DNA from: Agriotes lineatus
Lineage: Eukaryota > Arthropoda > Insecta > Coleoptera > Elateridae
Assembly: GCA_940337035.1 (NCBI GenBank)
Contig: CALNHX010001932.1
Location: 62,001-126,000, forward strand
DNA: 64,000 bases
Reading direction: 5' to 3'
In this document: one piece after another, positions 45,399 through 55,779 of the stretch
How positions within the stretch are numbered: the first letter of the stretch is position 1
How the letters are laid out: each line of letters starts with the position of its first letter
Notes under the pieces: generated by a model
Seen by the model: only the letters and a program-made list of their open reading frames with translations
Database searches by the model: none
Told to the model about the DNA's origin: nothing
Translations under genes and position numbers: made by a program

Positions 45399-45639
45399 TT
45401 AAAAAACACATTTTACATGGAGAAGTTTTGAGTTTCAATTTTGAGGCTCCTACTAATAAAGGTGCAAGGCAATACCTTTCCCACAAAGTCGGACGAAAAA
45501 AACGAAGAAGACGAAGTGTGATGACATTAAGTTTAATCGAAAACTTGTGGAGGTTTTTCATGGCCATCATCTTCTAGTTCTTCTTCTTCCTCTAGTGGCT
45601 GTAATAATAATAATAACTTGGAAATAATCTTACTAGAAG

Positions 45640-46006
45640 TTAAGTAGAATTTTAAAGCTGGCAACTATTTCGCTATTAATGTTGCCTTAGAAATGATTGA
45701 CCGGTCAATTATATTTTCTGGTATGAATTGTAATGATGCCATCTCGGTGTTCTTTTCTATTCTTTGGGACATTACATCACTGCATGTGCCTAAAATTAAA
45801 AATAACTTAAATAAAGCAAAGTTTCTTCATTGGTATTTCTCTGCTTTAATAAAGACAATTAAAGAAAAAGTACAAATACGAACGTAAGTATAAAATATTT
45901 AATCATCCCTATGACCTAGAGGTATAAAAGATCGTAAGAGCGAGAGTGAAAAAACTGCTGGAAACTTGCTATAACGCATATATCATAAATATTGAATCTA
46001 ATTTTA
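45640..46006 (+). pseudogene. CR1-like element fragment (endonuclease-RT linker)
   Basis: The frames encode NCNDAISVFFSILWDITSLH and VPKIK, then SALIKTIKEKVQ, and after frameshifts VKKLLETCYNAYIINIESN. This matches the linker between endonuclease and RT of CR1/Kiri-type elements. The segment is cut at 46006 by the long inverted-repeat structure. Confidence 0.6.
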
Positions 46007-46587
46007 GTCCAGTCACTATATCATTTTTGCTTGAAAGTGAAAGGAAATTTGAAATTTCTTTTTTGGGTATTGGTGAGGTCCAGCAAGTTGTCGACCAAAC
46101 TTCCTATGTGCTATTTCCGCTATCTTAATAAATGAGTGCGTTTAATGTTTTTGTGATAAATCGGTTCCCTTTAACACTACATGAAAATAATGTAGACATC
46201 TTTCTAAGAATTTTGAATGTTCTACAATTTATGTTCTATTACTTTTTTGAGTAGGAGCAATATTTGTCGAGATATCGAACGCGAAAGGAGAGCGTGAAAG
46301 GGTCGAGATTTTTTTCGAGCTTCTGGGCTTGTGTCGCATTTCTCTTTTTATTTAGCGAAAAAGGAGCCATTATCAAACTTGTAGAGGTTCAAAATAGCTT
46401 CAATTTGACCTATTATAAATTGATATGCGACCTAAATTACGACTTGTAGAGCGGGCCAAAGTTGTCAAGTAATTTTTATTTCATGTATCGTACCATTACG
46501 TAGATGACATAACAAACTTTATTGCATTATTGGAATCATTATATTTCATCAAGTAAATAATATACAGCATTATATGATTGTATATTA

Positions 46588-46613
46588 ATAATAATAATAA
46601 TAATAATAATGTA
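46588..46613. repeat. TAA microsatellite
   Basis: About eight TAA units followed by ATGTATGTCTTTATT. Probably the 3' tail of the minus-strand CR1-like element next to it. Confidence 0.8.
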
Positions 46614-47632
46614 TGTCTTTATTAAATTATTACAAAATTACACAGAAAAAATATTGACTAAACCGTAATATTGTCTTGGACAAAGCTCAACTGGATAGAA
46701 AAACAGATCTATCCGCTGTTCTTCCACTTAACCCGGTGAAAAACAAAAAGAAAAGAAAACAAAAAAATTCAACGATCTACGCTTTGGCGCCAGGCGAAAT
46801 ATTACGCACAAAACAGCTATGGCAGTGTTTAGTGATATAGCAATTTATTAAAAATGTGTTATTTTGACCCTAATAACTAATTCATTGATGTTTATCAATA
46901 AAATTTTGAAAAATAGCTTTTTTTAGATGTTGATGTACAATAGCCTTTTACTACATTTGATAACAAATTATAGCGATCGTTTTCTTACAGAATAACTCTG
47001 TAAGAAAACGATCGCTTGAAAATGTTTGACTTATGTTGAGCTGGAGTCAGCGTTCCTTTAAATCTTATATTTAAAGTATGTACGTCGGTTTTAAACTTTA
47101 TTTTGTTGTATAAGTAACTCGGTGATTTACTCTAAATGATCTTGTGGAAAAAACATGCAGAATGAAAGAAGCGCCTTCCTTTCATACTAAGCCAGTTTGA
47201 ATCTTTCAGCTTATAAGGAATTCTTTCATATTTTCGTATTCCAAATATGAGGCGTAAACATAATTTCTGAATTTTCTGAATTCTAGCAATATTAAAGCTA
47301 CTTAAATGTAAATCATAAACGTCACAATAATCAAAACAGGACAAGATCAATGCATTACACAAAACGGTATTCACATTTACACTTAAAAATTGTCGATTTT
47401 GATAAATAAGTTTCAAGGACCTATATGATTTTTGCAGACATTTTGAAATATGTTTAGTAAATTTAAAATCATTATCAAGATAAAGACTGGGATTCTATCC
47501 TGCCCTACTAATAAATTTACTTCATTAGAAATTTCCTCTCGACAACCCTTCCTTGGATGTTTTAAATTATTGTAGCTATTTAGAATGATAATTGTTGTCG
47601 ACCAAGATTTCCCATGCTCTGTTTCCGCCATC
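46614..47632 (-). pseudogene. CR1-like element RT C-terminal fragment
   Basis: The minus strand encodes LILSCFDYCDVYDLHLSSFN, then ARIQKIQKLCLRLIFGIRKY and ERIPYKLKDSNWL, the typical C-terminal part of CR1/Jockey-like RTs. Upstream, after a frameshift near 47415, the sequence reads DFKFTKHISKCLQKSY (the LGVxxD...W region). It ends near 47632 in a 40-bp stretch (GATGGCGGAAACAGAGCATG) that also occurs in both arms of the inverted-repeat structure (46086-46130, 51209-51252). The 3' tail is the TAA repeat at 46588. Confidence 0.75.
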
Positions 47633-50101
47633 TTAACCCTTTATTTGACAATGTTGCTCTCAAGCAACATGCTTTTCCATAGGAGTGATTGTATCTCCTG
47701 AATGTGCTGCGGTTATTGTAGCCGTAGTAGCTCTCAAGCAACATCCTTAGTCATCATTTAGTGGAGGCAGTAAAATTTTTCAGCGCAACTGTACGCGAAT
47801 ACTTGCAGTTGTTTGAGCGGCATCGTTGTGTTCTAGGTTATATCTTCACGTGCAGGTTCATTTATTTATGTTTTTAGTACAAAAGTGCAGTGATAATTTC
47901 AAATTGCGTGGCGTTTTATTCTAGAGGCTCAATTTGACAGTATACATAGTATTTCTTGGCCTTACAGTGATTTTGGGTATTAGTACATCCATTTGTAAAG
48001 TACGTTGCTTGTAAGCTACTTCGTCATTGTAAATAGGTACTAACAAAATAATTTATATTTTTTGTTAGGGTTTTACAATTATGGATGTGAGGCTTTTTTA
48101 TGGCACTAGTAAGAAAAAGGAAGTTATATTATTGCCTCCTGAGAATCCTGAATTATCGGATGCAGACCTATCAGATAATGAAGATGCCATTCTTGCACGA
48201 GAAAGTGATTCAGAAGAAAATTTCTCAGATGGCCTAGGAAGAAATCACCTGTTGCCTACTATGAGTGGAGGAAGTTTTGAAGAGGAAATCGATGTAATAA
48301 TAGAGGAAACAGATATTGAAGACGACTTTGATTCTGAGGATGACTTATCTTTGTCTAGATTTATACGGGCAGTTGAAAGAGATGCAGAATGTACGAATAA
48401 TAATTTTCAAATGGAAAATTTTTACTGGCAGAATATGGACATTCCAATTCCGAACGATGATGGTAACGTGACTCAAAATTTTGACTGTGATGAAACAACA
48501 CCTCTAAATTACTTTTACAAAATTTTTTCCAAGGACATTATATCTAGGATTACAGATCATACTAACTTGTATTCTACTCAATGTACTGGCGCATCTATTA
48601 GTACGAATGATACAGAAATACAGCAATTTATTGGCCTCTTGGTGCTAATGGGAGTAGTTGAATTTCCTTCTTACATCGATTATTGGAGTCAACAGCTTCG
48701 TTATCCAAAGATTGCAGATGTTATGAGTTTGAAACGATTTCAGAAATTACGAAGATATATACATTTTGCAGATAATAATGAAAATCCAAATTCTACTGAT
48801 AGACTATTCAAAGTACGTCCTATTCATGACTCCGTACGAGATAACTGTAGAAAACTAGAACAGGAACAGAATCAATCAGTGGACGAAATGATGGTACCAT
48901 ATAAGGGTACCCGTGCAGGCAATTTGAGGCAATATATTCAGAACAAGCCACATAAGTGGGGCTATAAAATTTTTGTTCGGGCCGGTGTGTCTGGTATAAT
49001 ATATGACTTCATTGCTTACACAGGAAAAGGCATGGAAACAAATAACCTAAGTGAGGAAGAGAAACGATTCGGAATCGGTGGGCAAACAGTAATTTTCCTT
49101 TGCAAGAATATACCTCGGCCACTAAATGCAAAAATATTTTTTGATAACTTTTTTTGCACCTTCGATCTAATTGTGTACTTGAAACAATCTTTTGGAATCG
49201 GTTCACTGGGCACTTTGAGAAAGAACAGAATAAGGAATTGTCCATTCAAGAGCGATAGTGATCTTCAGAAAGATGGCAGAGGAACTATGGATTATTGTTA
49301 CGACCCGAATAATAAAATTGCTGCTGTAAAATGGGTTGACAATAAAGTTGTCACCTTAGCTAGCTCTTTCGTCGGTATTGAACCAGTAGGTACCATCAAA
49401 CGTTGGAATTCAAATGAGAAGAGAAAAGTAGATGTACAGTGCCCCAGAATTATACAGGAGTACAACAAACACATGGGAGGGGTAGATTTGGCGGGTATGC
49501 TAATCGAATTATACAGAGTACCACTGAAATCCAAGCGCTGGTATCTCAGATTGTTTGGATATATGCTGGATCTTTCTGTTATAAACGCTTGGCTATTATA
49601 TCGTCGAGAGACTAATAAGAGCAAACCTCGCCTGAAAGAGTTTCGAGTTATGATTGCTGAAGCTCTAATCTCAACTGGAAGGTGTAAACGTGGCAGACCA
49701 TCGTCAGAAAAAGTACCCACCAAGAAGAAAGCTGTAATCCCTGTGCCCGTGGAAGATGTACGTTATGATGGAACAGGTCACTGGCCAACTTATGGCAGCA
49801 AAGGACGGTGCAGACATTGTACATCAGGATTTTCAACAGTTCATTGTGAAAAATGTGGGTTGGTGCTTTGTTTTGTTCCAAAAAGGAATTGTTTTGTTTC
49901 ATTTCATACAAAATAGTTTTAGAGTTAAGTATAGTTCGTTATTGGCAATGTAGCCTATAAGCAACACCATTTTTTTTGTAAACAAATAACAAATAAAAAC
50001 TTTTGAGCATAAAAACTACTTTGTTACTATACTATACGTCTACTTATAGCTCAAAATAATTTTAGAACAAAATTTTCAAGGGTTGCCAAATAAAGGGTTA
50101 A
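47633..50101 (+). mobile_element. Complete piggyBac element
   Basis: TTAA at 47633-47636 and 50098-50101 flanks inverted ends CCCTTTATTTGACAA and (complement) CCCTTTATTTGGCAA. A subterminal direct repeat, GCTCTCAAGCAACAT (about 47651 and 47730), lies in the left 5' region. One uninterrupted transposase ORF fills 48081-49916. All parts needed for transposition appear present, so this could be an active or very recently active copy. Confidence 0.92.
48081..49916 (+). CDS. piggyBac transposase, 611 aa, apparently intact
   Basis: The protein cuts and reinserts its element at TTAA sites in the nucleus. The ORF starts at ATG 48081 and runs uninterrupted for 611 codons, close to the family's usual ~590-610. 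The N-terminal 120 residues are acidic (LSDADLSDNEDAILARESDS). The catalytic DDD residues fit at D268 (QSVDEMMVPYKG), D355 (IFFDNFFCTFDL) and D469 (HMGGVDLAGML). The usual 'DLAD' after the third aspartate is DLAG here. The C-terminus has the cysteine-rich domain CRHCTSGFSTVHCEKCGLVL, which binds DNA in this family. A possible start upstream in the same frame was not seen. No stop or frameshift is visible. Confidence 0.96.
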   Translation: MDVRLFYGTSKKKEVILLPPENPELSDADLSDNEDAILARESDSEENFSDGLGRNHLLPTMSGGSFEEEIDVIIEETDIEDDFDSEDDLSLSRFIRAVERDAECTNNNFQMENFYWQNMDIPIPNDDGNVTQNFDCDETTPLNYFYKIFSKDIISRITDHTNLYSTQCTGASISTNDTEIQQFIGLLVLMGVVEFPSYIDYWSQQLRYPKIADVMSLKRFQKLRRYIHFADNNENPNSTDRLFKVRPIHDSVRDNCRKLEQEQNQSVDEMMVPYKGTRAGNLRQYIQNKPHKWGYKIFVRAGVSGIIYDFIAYTGKGMETNNLSEEEKRFGIGGQTVIFLCKNIPRPLNAKIFFDNFFCTFDLIVYLKQSFGIGSLGTLRKNRIRNCPFKSDSDLQKDGRGTMDYCYDPNNKIAAVKWVDNKVVTLASSFVGIEPVGTIKRWNSNEKRKVDVQCPRIIQEYNKHMGGVDLAGMLIELYRVPLKSKRWYLRLFGYMLDLSVINAWLLYRRETNKSKPRLKEFRVMIAEALISTGRCKRGRPSSEKVPTKKKAVIPVPVEDVRYDGTGHWPTYGSKGRCRHCTSGFSTVHCEKCGLVLCFVPKRNCFVSFHTK

Positions 50102-50460
50102 AAAAGTTGATGAGTTTGCTTTTGTTTCAGTAACTCAGTTCTTGCTAACGTTACTTGAAAATGCTTGCAATTGTATCTGATATGAATTGAAATTCAACTA
50201 AAATTACGACTTGTAGATTAATTATCCACTCTTTCCAACATAGACCGATGTTCCTGGTGTCCCCTCTTCACGCTCGCCGCTAAAAGAGTTTTCACAGCTT
50301 TCACTTTGGCCACCTAAACGTCTCTGATCAAATGTGTTTTACATACGAAACAATCACCCATTGTAATCTCACAAAATAGCACGTTTACAGAATATTTATT
50401 TCTAAACCGATCTTATATAGCAGAAACGTCAAAAATAACAATTTACGTACTGGCTACTTG
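50102..50460. other. No gene recognised
   Basis: Sequence between piggyBac and the right arm. The first bases after TTAA (AAAAGTTGATGAGTTTGC) resemble the arm text TAAATGAGTGCGTTT, so piggyBac probably landed in a copy of that repeat. Confidence 0.4.
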
Positions 50461-50634
50461 AAATTTAACGATTCTCATAATGCAATGAAGTTTATTATGT
50501 CATTTATGTAGTAGTACGATACATGAAATAAAAATTAAGCGCCGAGTTGACAACTTTGGCCCGCTCTACAGGTCGTAATTTTAGTCGCATGTCAATTTAT
50601 AATAGGTCAAATTGAAGCTATTTGCAACCTCTAC

Positions 50635-50944
50635 CTTCGGTTCTTAGTGCGACTTTCACTCTGATGATGCAAGCTGCAAGGTCTTGCGAAACGTTAGTGA
50701 ATATGGATGCACAAACAGCAAAACGGCCAAATCTGCCTAAGTATCCTCGTTTTCAAGATACTCAAACAACACGAGCCACCAGAGAGCATGGCCATCGCGC
50801 GGGTTTTTGCTCGACTTCACAAGGTGCAAGGCACATTAAGCCAGAAAATGCTGGGTGTTCATATACAAATACGACGCGGTCTAAGCCGAAATTCTATACT
50901 AAGGAGAATAATTCGAGTAACCGCGAAAGCCTCAAACAGTACAT
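50635..50944 (+). mobile_element. 310-bp insertion with 9-bp target duplication and a hammerhead motif
   Basis: The left arm of the inverted structure lacks this block. AACCTCTAC occurs at 50626-50634 and 50945-50953, a clean 9-bp duplication. The block starts CTTCGGTTCTTAGTG, contains a near-consensus hammerhead 20 bp from its start, and ends AAACAGTACAT. It is open in one frame on the plus strand over most of its length (for example ENAGCSYTNTTRSKPKF), but I recognise no protein. It may be a Penelope-like fragment or a small ribozyme-bearing retroelement. Confidence 0.75.
50655..50701 (+). ncRNA. Near-consensus hammerhead ribozyme motif
   Basis: Stem I is TTCACT (50655-50660) with AGTGAA (50696-50701), 6 perfect pairs. 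The first core box CTGATGA (50661-50667) is exact. Stem II is GCAAG (50669-50673) with CTTGC (50683-50687). The second core box GAAA(C) is 50688-50692, and the cleavage triplet GTT is 50693-50695. Stem III is minimal (AC next to GT), as in Penelope-type hammerheads that may work as dimers. One unpaired base (T50668) between core and stem II departs from the strict consensus. The decayed copy at 13614 has the same layout. Confidence 0.65.
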
Positions 50945-51510
50945 AACCTCTACAAGTTTGATAATGGCTACTTTTTCGCTAAATAGAAACAGAAATGAGA
51001 CACAAGCCCAGAAGCTCGAAAAAAATCTCGACCCTTTCACGCTCTCTTTTCGCGTTCGATATCTCTACAAATATCGCTCGTACCCGAAAAAGTAATAGAA
51101 CATAAATTATTGTAGAGCATTCAAAATTCTAAAAAAGATGTCTACATTATATTTACGTAGTGTTAACGGGAACCTATTTATAGCAAAAAAATCAAACGCA
51201 CTCATTTATCAAGATGGCGGAAATAGCATATAGGAAATCTTGGTCGACAACTTGAAGTTAAGCTTTGCTAGACCCCCCAAACACCCCAAAAAAGGAATTT
51301 CAAATTTCCCTTCATTTTCCAGCAAAGGCCTTATTTTTGGACATAGTGACTGGACTATTTAACAATAAATATTAACTCATTCAGTTCATAAACAAAAAGC
51401 AAACGTAAATCCAATGCTTATGGCAACGAAATGAATTTTAATGCCGAAATGGCATATACAGGTGAAGAGATAATTATGTAATATATTCGCTAAATTATTT
51501 GAATCTGTAT

Positions 51511-51985
51511 ACAGGGTGTTATAAAAATAAGTGCAAAAATTTTAACCCGTAATAGAACTCGCTAAACTGAACAATTTCTCCATTTATAATATTTTTCGGA
51601 AACGCCCTCAAAAGTGAGTTAAAGTTCAAAACAATTTTACTCGAAAAATGCATTCCCGCCTATGGAATAATATTTTAATTTAATGGCACAAAACACAAAA
51701 AACATTTATTTGGTATGAAAACCAACAAAAACTGCAAAGGTACTCATAAAACCTTTAGTAAGTCAGTTATTGACCGCATATTTTTTGTGCAAGAATTTTG
51801 CAGTTTTAATATACTTGTGTCGTTCATCTTTAACTTAGATTTGCTTACCAATCGGCTCGTCAAATTTAGGGGAGACAAATGATTTAAAAAATATGTGATT
51901 AAATGAGAAACGTTAAATAGAAAAGTTGTTTATTTTGGTGAGCTATATCACTGGTTAAAATATTTGCACTCATTTCTATAACCTG
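51511..51985. mobile_element. 475-bp MITE with ~38-bp inverted ends
   Basis: The left end ACAGGGTGTTATAAAAATAA and the complement of the right end, ACAGGTTATAGAAATGAGTG, continue into GTGCAAAAATTTTAACC and its near-complement. The outside bases are TAT and ATA. It fits a mariner-type MITE with a TA target. No coding sequence. Confidence 0.75.
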
Positions 51986-51989
51986 TATA

Positions 51990-52330
51990 TACTATAATCA
52001 AAAATTACTTTCACCTCGTATTGATATGGAATAATTCTTAAATTATAAATGCAACTATATTAGGTATGAGCAAAAAGTAACTCTATCACAGATAACTTTG
52101 GAATTTTGAAGTCATATGTATTGTAACACCAAAAAAATATTTTTAATTCTTGCTGATTCTTGTCAAAAAATGCAGTCTTGTAAGGAAACTTACTAAATTT
52201 AATAAACAGAAAAATAAAATTATAACGGAGAGCATTTATACATTGATAAATCAAAAATAATTAAAGTTTTATCTAAAAAATGCAGTGAACCACGGCGTTC
52301 TACTTACTGTGGTTTGTTGTTTGTTTGTAA
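51990..52330. other. No gene recognised
   Basis: AT-rich sequence; nothing supported. Confidence 0.5.
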
Positions 52331-52445
52331 TGGACAAGGTCTAAGCAGGCGGAGTACCAGGTACCTTAGACACAAACTGCTATGGTCATACGGTCAAAGG
52401 ACTACTTAGAATTAGGCCAAGACTAAGGAGTTCCAACCGTAGTTG
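52330..52445. repeat. Dispersed repeat, second copy
   Basis: GGACAAGGTCTAAGCAGGCG, GTACCAGGTACCTTAG and ACTAAGGAGTTCCAACC match 16711-16795 in order. This copy has about 30 extra bases in the middle. Family unknown. Confidence 0.75.
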
Positions 52446-52539
52446 TCCTGAAAAAAAGGCAAGTGATTTACTCAGTGTCCGGGGAGTTGGGGCTATTAAC
52501 CCCTCCCGCCCACAACCGTATTGCTATGCGCTTGGTTAA

Positions 52540-53510
52540 CGTCTAGCAGTAGCCAACCGCTCTCGGCGTTTGACGGGGGCTGCCCAAAACGCCGAACCGA
52601 TAATTCGTCCAAAACGCCTACTGCCATTTCGCCGACTAGACCCAAAACGCCGACTGCAATTCTGCCAAACGTGTCCAAAACGCCGAACGGTGTCCAAAAA
52701 TAAGAACGACGCCAACTGACGTCACGTCGTTCTCGGGCTTGGAGTCGGAGACGAATACAAATAGAAAATTGTATTTGGTCCAAAACGCCAACAGGAGATC
52801 TATTCGGCACTTTGGCCATTAGGTAAAATGTGGATTGTCCAAAACACCGACTGCCATTCCGCCAACTATTTCCAAAACGTTGACTGCCATTCTGCCGACT
52901 ATGTCCAAAACGCCGACTGCCATTCTGCCGAACTTGTCCAAAACGCCGAACGACGCTAACCGTCGTCACATCGTTCGTGAGGTTAGCGTCGGAGCCGAAC
53001 GCGAATCGAAATTTGTATTTAGCCCAAGATGCCGACTGCACATCGATTCGGCACTTTGGCCATTCGGCAAAATGGCCTAGAACGCTAGTACGAGCCTCGC
53101 CCAAAACGCCGACCCATATATGTATTATACATATATTGCTAGTAGGGCCTCGGAACATTACGAAAACATTACGGGGCCGACATAGTCAGTATAACGCGTC
53201 TCGTGCGCATGCGTGAGAATTCGAACTCCACCTTTAGAAGCGAATTTTAAACTTGACCACTTCCCCATTGGGCGGACGACGCCGCCGCGCTTGCGCACAG
53301 CTCACCATTATACATTGAAGAGTTGGTTGTCTGTCTCACTTCTTTCGTGAGTTTCCCACTCATAGCCGCTAGCAATATAGTAAGTATTACATATATGCGC
53401 CGACCGCGTTTGGAGTCGGCAGTTTGGCCGTTCGGTGAAATGTCTTGCAAGGTAATCGCTGTCATGACCAAAACGCCGACTGCATGTACCAGCGGCAGTA
53501 AACAGTTTTG
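52540..53510. repeat. Minisatellite with ~30-bp subunits in a ~260-bp higher-order repeat
   Basis: CCAAAACGCCGACTGCCATT-like units recur many times between 52580 and 53115 and again near 53470. A larger unit containing GGCACTTTGGCCATT occurs at about 52808 and 53050, with a diverged third copy near 53420 (GGCAGTTTGGCCGTT). The 220-codon minus-strand frame across it (52496-53158) is a repeat artefact (GVLG/RRFG periodicity), not a recognised protein. Confidence 0.85.
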
Positions 53511-53519
53511 AAATTGCAT

Positions 53520-54848
53520 TCTTGTAGATGACTTTGCAATATGGTGAGTTTGTTTTTTGTTTATTTGATTAACTGTTTCTCACTTCAACACTAAAATTGA
53601 GAAAATGTTAGATGTTTCGATCAAACTCATTTATTTAGTATGCCTGGTGCGTATTAAATTTTACCTAAATAATTATAAACTCATCACAATATTAAAATAT
53701 CTCTTAAAATGTGCACAGTAGTGGTTCACTTTTTAGTCCTCCCGATGGTACCTAGAAGCGCTTATTCACTATGGAAAACAAACTATTCGTGACTCATGGT
53801 GTGTAATTAATTCTGCAGCTACCAATATGTCCACAATACCTGATTTTGTATTTACAATGCTTATAATGCCTCCTTTGCTACGTAGAATGACTGTATTGCC
53901 TAATTCGAGCATTTGTATTTGATTTTCAGTGCCTCTTTGCCTGTCTATTGTTGAGTTTTTTATGTTTACAAATCCGGTATTTACTTATGATTAATGTTTT
54001 GTTAATGCGTTTAAGATTTAGTTAAGTTTCCGAGAAATGAAATTATTATTGAATACTACCACCACCTATTTTTGTTTCGTTTCTTTTATGAAATTAAATA
54101 AATTATATTAAATAGGTACCTAAAAATAACTAAGTACCAAGTATCATAAAGACTACACTTGTCACGTCTCAACATTAGCAGTAAATGTGTGATATCAGCT
54201 CTTTCTGTGTTTCATTACGATTATTAGTTTCCAGGTTGGTAACAAAAACTGCGGCAGAAATAACACATTTTCATTATAAACTACTAGCAAGAATAGCAAG
54301 ATTGTTTCTTGTACGAACAAAAAAACTTTTTTCTGAATCTTAAATGAATTCTAGAGTGCCTCCCCCTTCATTCAATACATTAAACCAAAAAACCCTTCTT
54401 CCCAAAAAAGTTCTCCATCACTCTTTTATGCTTCACGTACGCCCTAGAAGTGTGTATGTAATTGTCGTTTCTCTTGTATAGATTGATGAAACTAAAGTTG
54501 CAGCATTAACAATCAGAATACGATCAAAAATATGGTGTGATACACGCACACAACTTCCTTTTACAGTGATCTTTAATTAGCCAAAAAAATATTTTAGATT
54601 TTTAAGCATTTGTCAAAAACATTCAGATATTACAAATTCTTCAGAAACCGTAAAAAATAGAGTTAGTTAAAAAGACAAATTAAAACATTAAAAATGTAAT
54701 AACAATGTAACGCATGAAAAACATCATTAGAGCCGTTTTGAAAAAAACCGAAAAAACTGAAAAATCACAAGAGTAAACACCATACTTCCGGTTATGCGAT
54801 TTTTTTCAAAAGCTTGTTGTCGCATCTAGATAGTAAACAAAACTTATA
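53520..54848. other. No gene recognised
   Basis: AT-rich sequence without coding sequence or clear repeats. Confidence 0.5.
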
Positions 54849-54850
54849 TA

Positions 54851-55082
54851 CACTGCTCAAAAAAATTAAAGGAGCACCTAGAAAAAGTCGATTTAAATTA
54901 TTACACGTTTCTATGACAATCAGTATTTGTTCGTTGTAGGTTTCTGTTTTCAGGGATTTCATAATGGAAACGCTATCACTGTACATTGGAAAATTTGTAG
55001 ACTGAGTACTGTTTCAAAATTTACATTGACCGTAATTTTGGAAGAACTTTAATAGGTGCTCCTTTAATTTTTTTGAGCAGTG
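54851..55082. mobile_element. 232-bp mariner-type MITE with perfect 30-bp inverted ends
   Basis: The ends CACTGCTCAAAAAAATTAAA and the exact complement (TTTAATTTTTTTGAGCAGTG) pair over 30 bp. TA flanks both sides (54849-54850, 55083-55084). The perfect ends suggest recent movement. It is inserted in a decayed non-LTR element on the minus strand. Confidence 0.92.
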
Positions 55083-55084
55083 TA

Positions 55085-55775
55085 TAAAGCTTCAACGTCA
55101 TTCCTATTTTCGTTTTTTTTCTTATTTCAATGTTTTTATGTATTAAAGCAGAATTGACCAGAATTAGAAATGTGTGTAAGTCCTTCGGTCCTAAATACTT
55201 AATCATTTCTGGACTTATCTTGTCATGTCCACAGGCTTTACTAACTTTTAATGTTAATATAGCTTGTTCTAATTATTTATTTTGCATGCTTCCATATTTG
55301 ACTCTGATATGCTGTTGATCACTCTTCGTTGTGTCATCTGCATAGCTATTATGTTGCCCAAGTATATCGTCAAAGTGCTGTTTCCAACGGGCCATGATGC
55401 CGTGTCGTTAGTTAGTAATTTTCCCGTTTTATCTTCAATGACATTCAGAAGGAATGTTTTGTCTTTTCTGAAATTTTTAAGACTACGAAAAACCTTCTGT
55501 TCTTTTTTAGTTATATTCCATTTTCCCCAAAACTCATCTTCCAAACTTTGTTTCTTAGCATTATTCACCATTTTGTTTACTTTTATTCAAAGTTTCTTAT
55601 AAAGCTCATGGTCTTCATTGCATTTTGTTGTGAGGTAGCTGTGCCATAACTGTTTCTTAGTTTTGATGGATTTGTTTTGTCCTTGTCTTAATAGTATGGT
55701 TTTTTACACCACATACCTTTTCTGCTGCCGATATATTTTTTTAAATTTTTGTCCAATAGCTTCTGTTTTATTATC
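55085..55775 (-). pseudogene. Non-LTR RT N-terminal fragment (RTE-like)
   Basis: The minus strand encodes a linker (NITKKEQKVFRSLKNFRKDK, NVIEDKTGKLLTND) and, after a frameshift, KACGHDKISPEMIKYLGPKD, the first block of an RTE-like RT (GKAPGxDxIxxEMIK). The rest is cut by the MITE at 55082. The upstream end is cut by the LTR element starting at 55780. Confidence 0.7.
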
Positions 55776-55779
55776 ATAT

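Larger units (their letters stand above)
46007..51355. mobile_element. 5.35-kb structure with ~550-bp inverted arms, TA-flanked
   Basis: The left arm (46007-about 46560) starts GTCCAGTCACTATATC and is the reverse complement of the right arm (about 50461-51355, ending GACATAGTGACTGGAC). The right arm carries an extra 310-bp insertion. TA flanks both outer ends (46005-46006 and 51356-51357), as for Tc1/mariner-type targets. I estimate 80-88% identity between arms by eye. The space between holds a CR1-like fragment and a complete piggyBac element. No transposase that would belong to the arms is visible, so it may be a non-autonomous foldback-type element later filled by other insertions. Confidence 0.6.

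Noticed and set aside
52060..52254. Reading frame next to the 475-bp MITE as a transposase
   Set aside because: Aromatic-rich text from AT-rich DNA; no mariner or other motif found.
52496..53158. 220-codon minus-strand reading frame
   Set aside because: Periodic GVLG/RRFG text from the minisatellite; no start context or domain.
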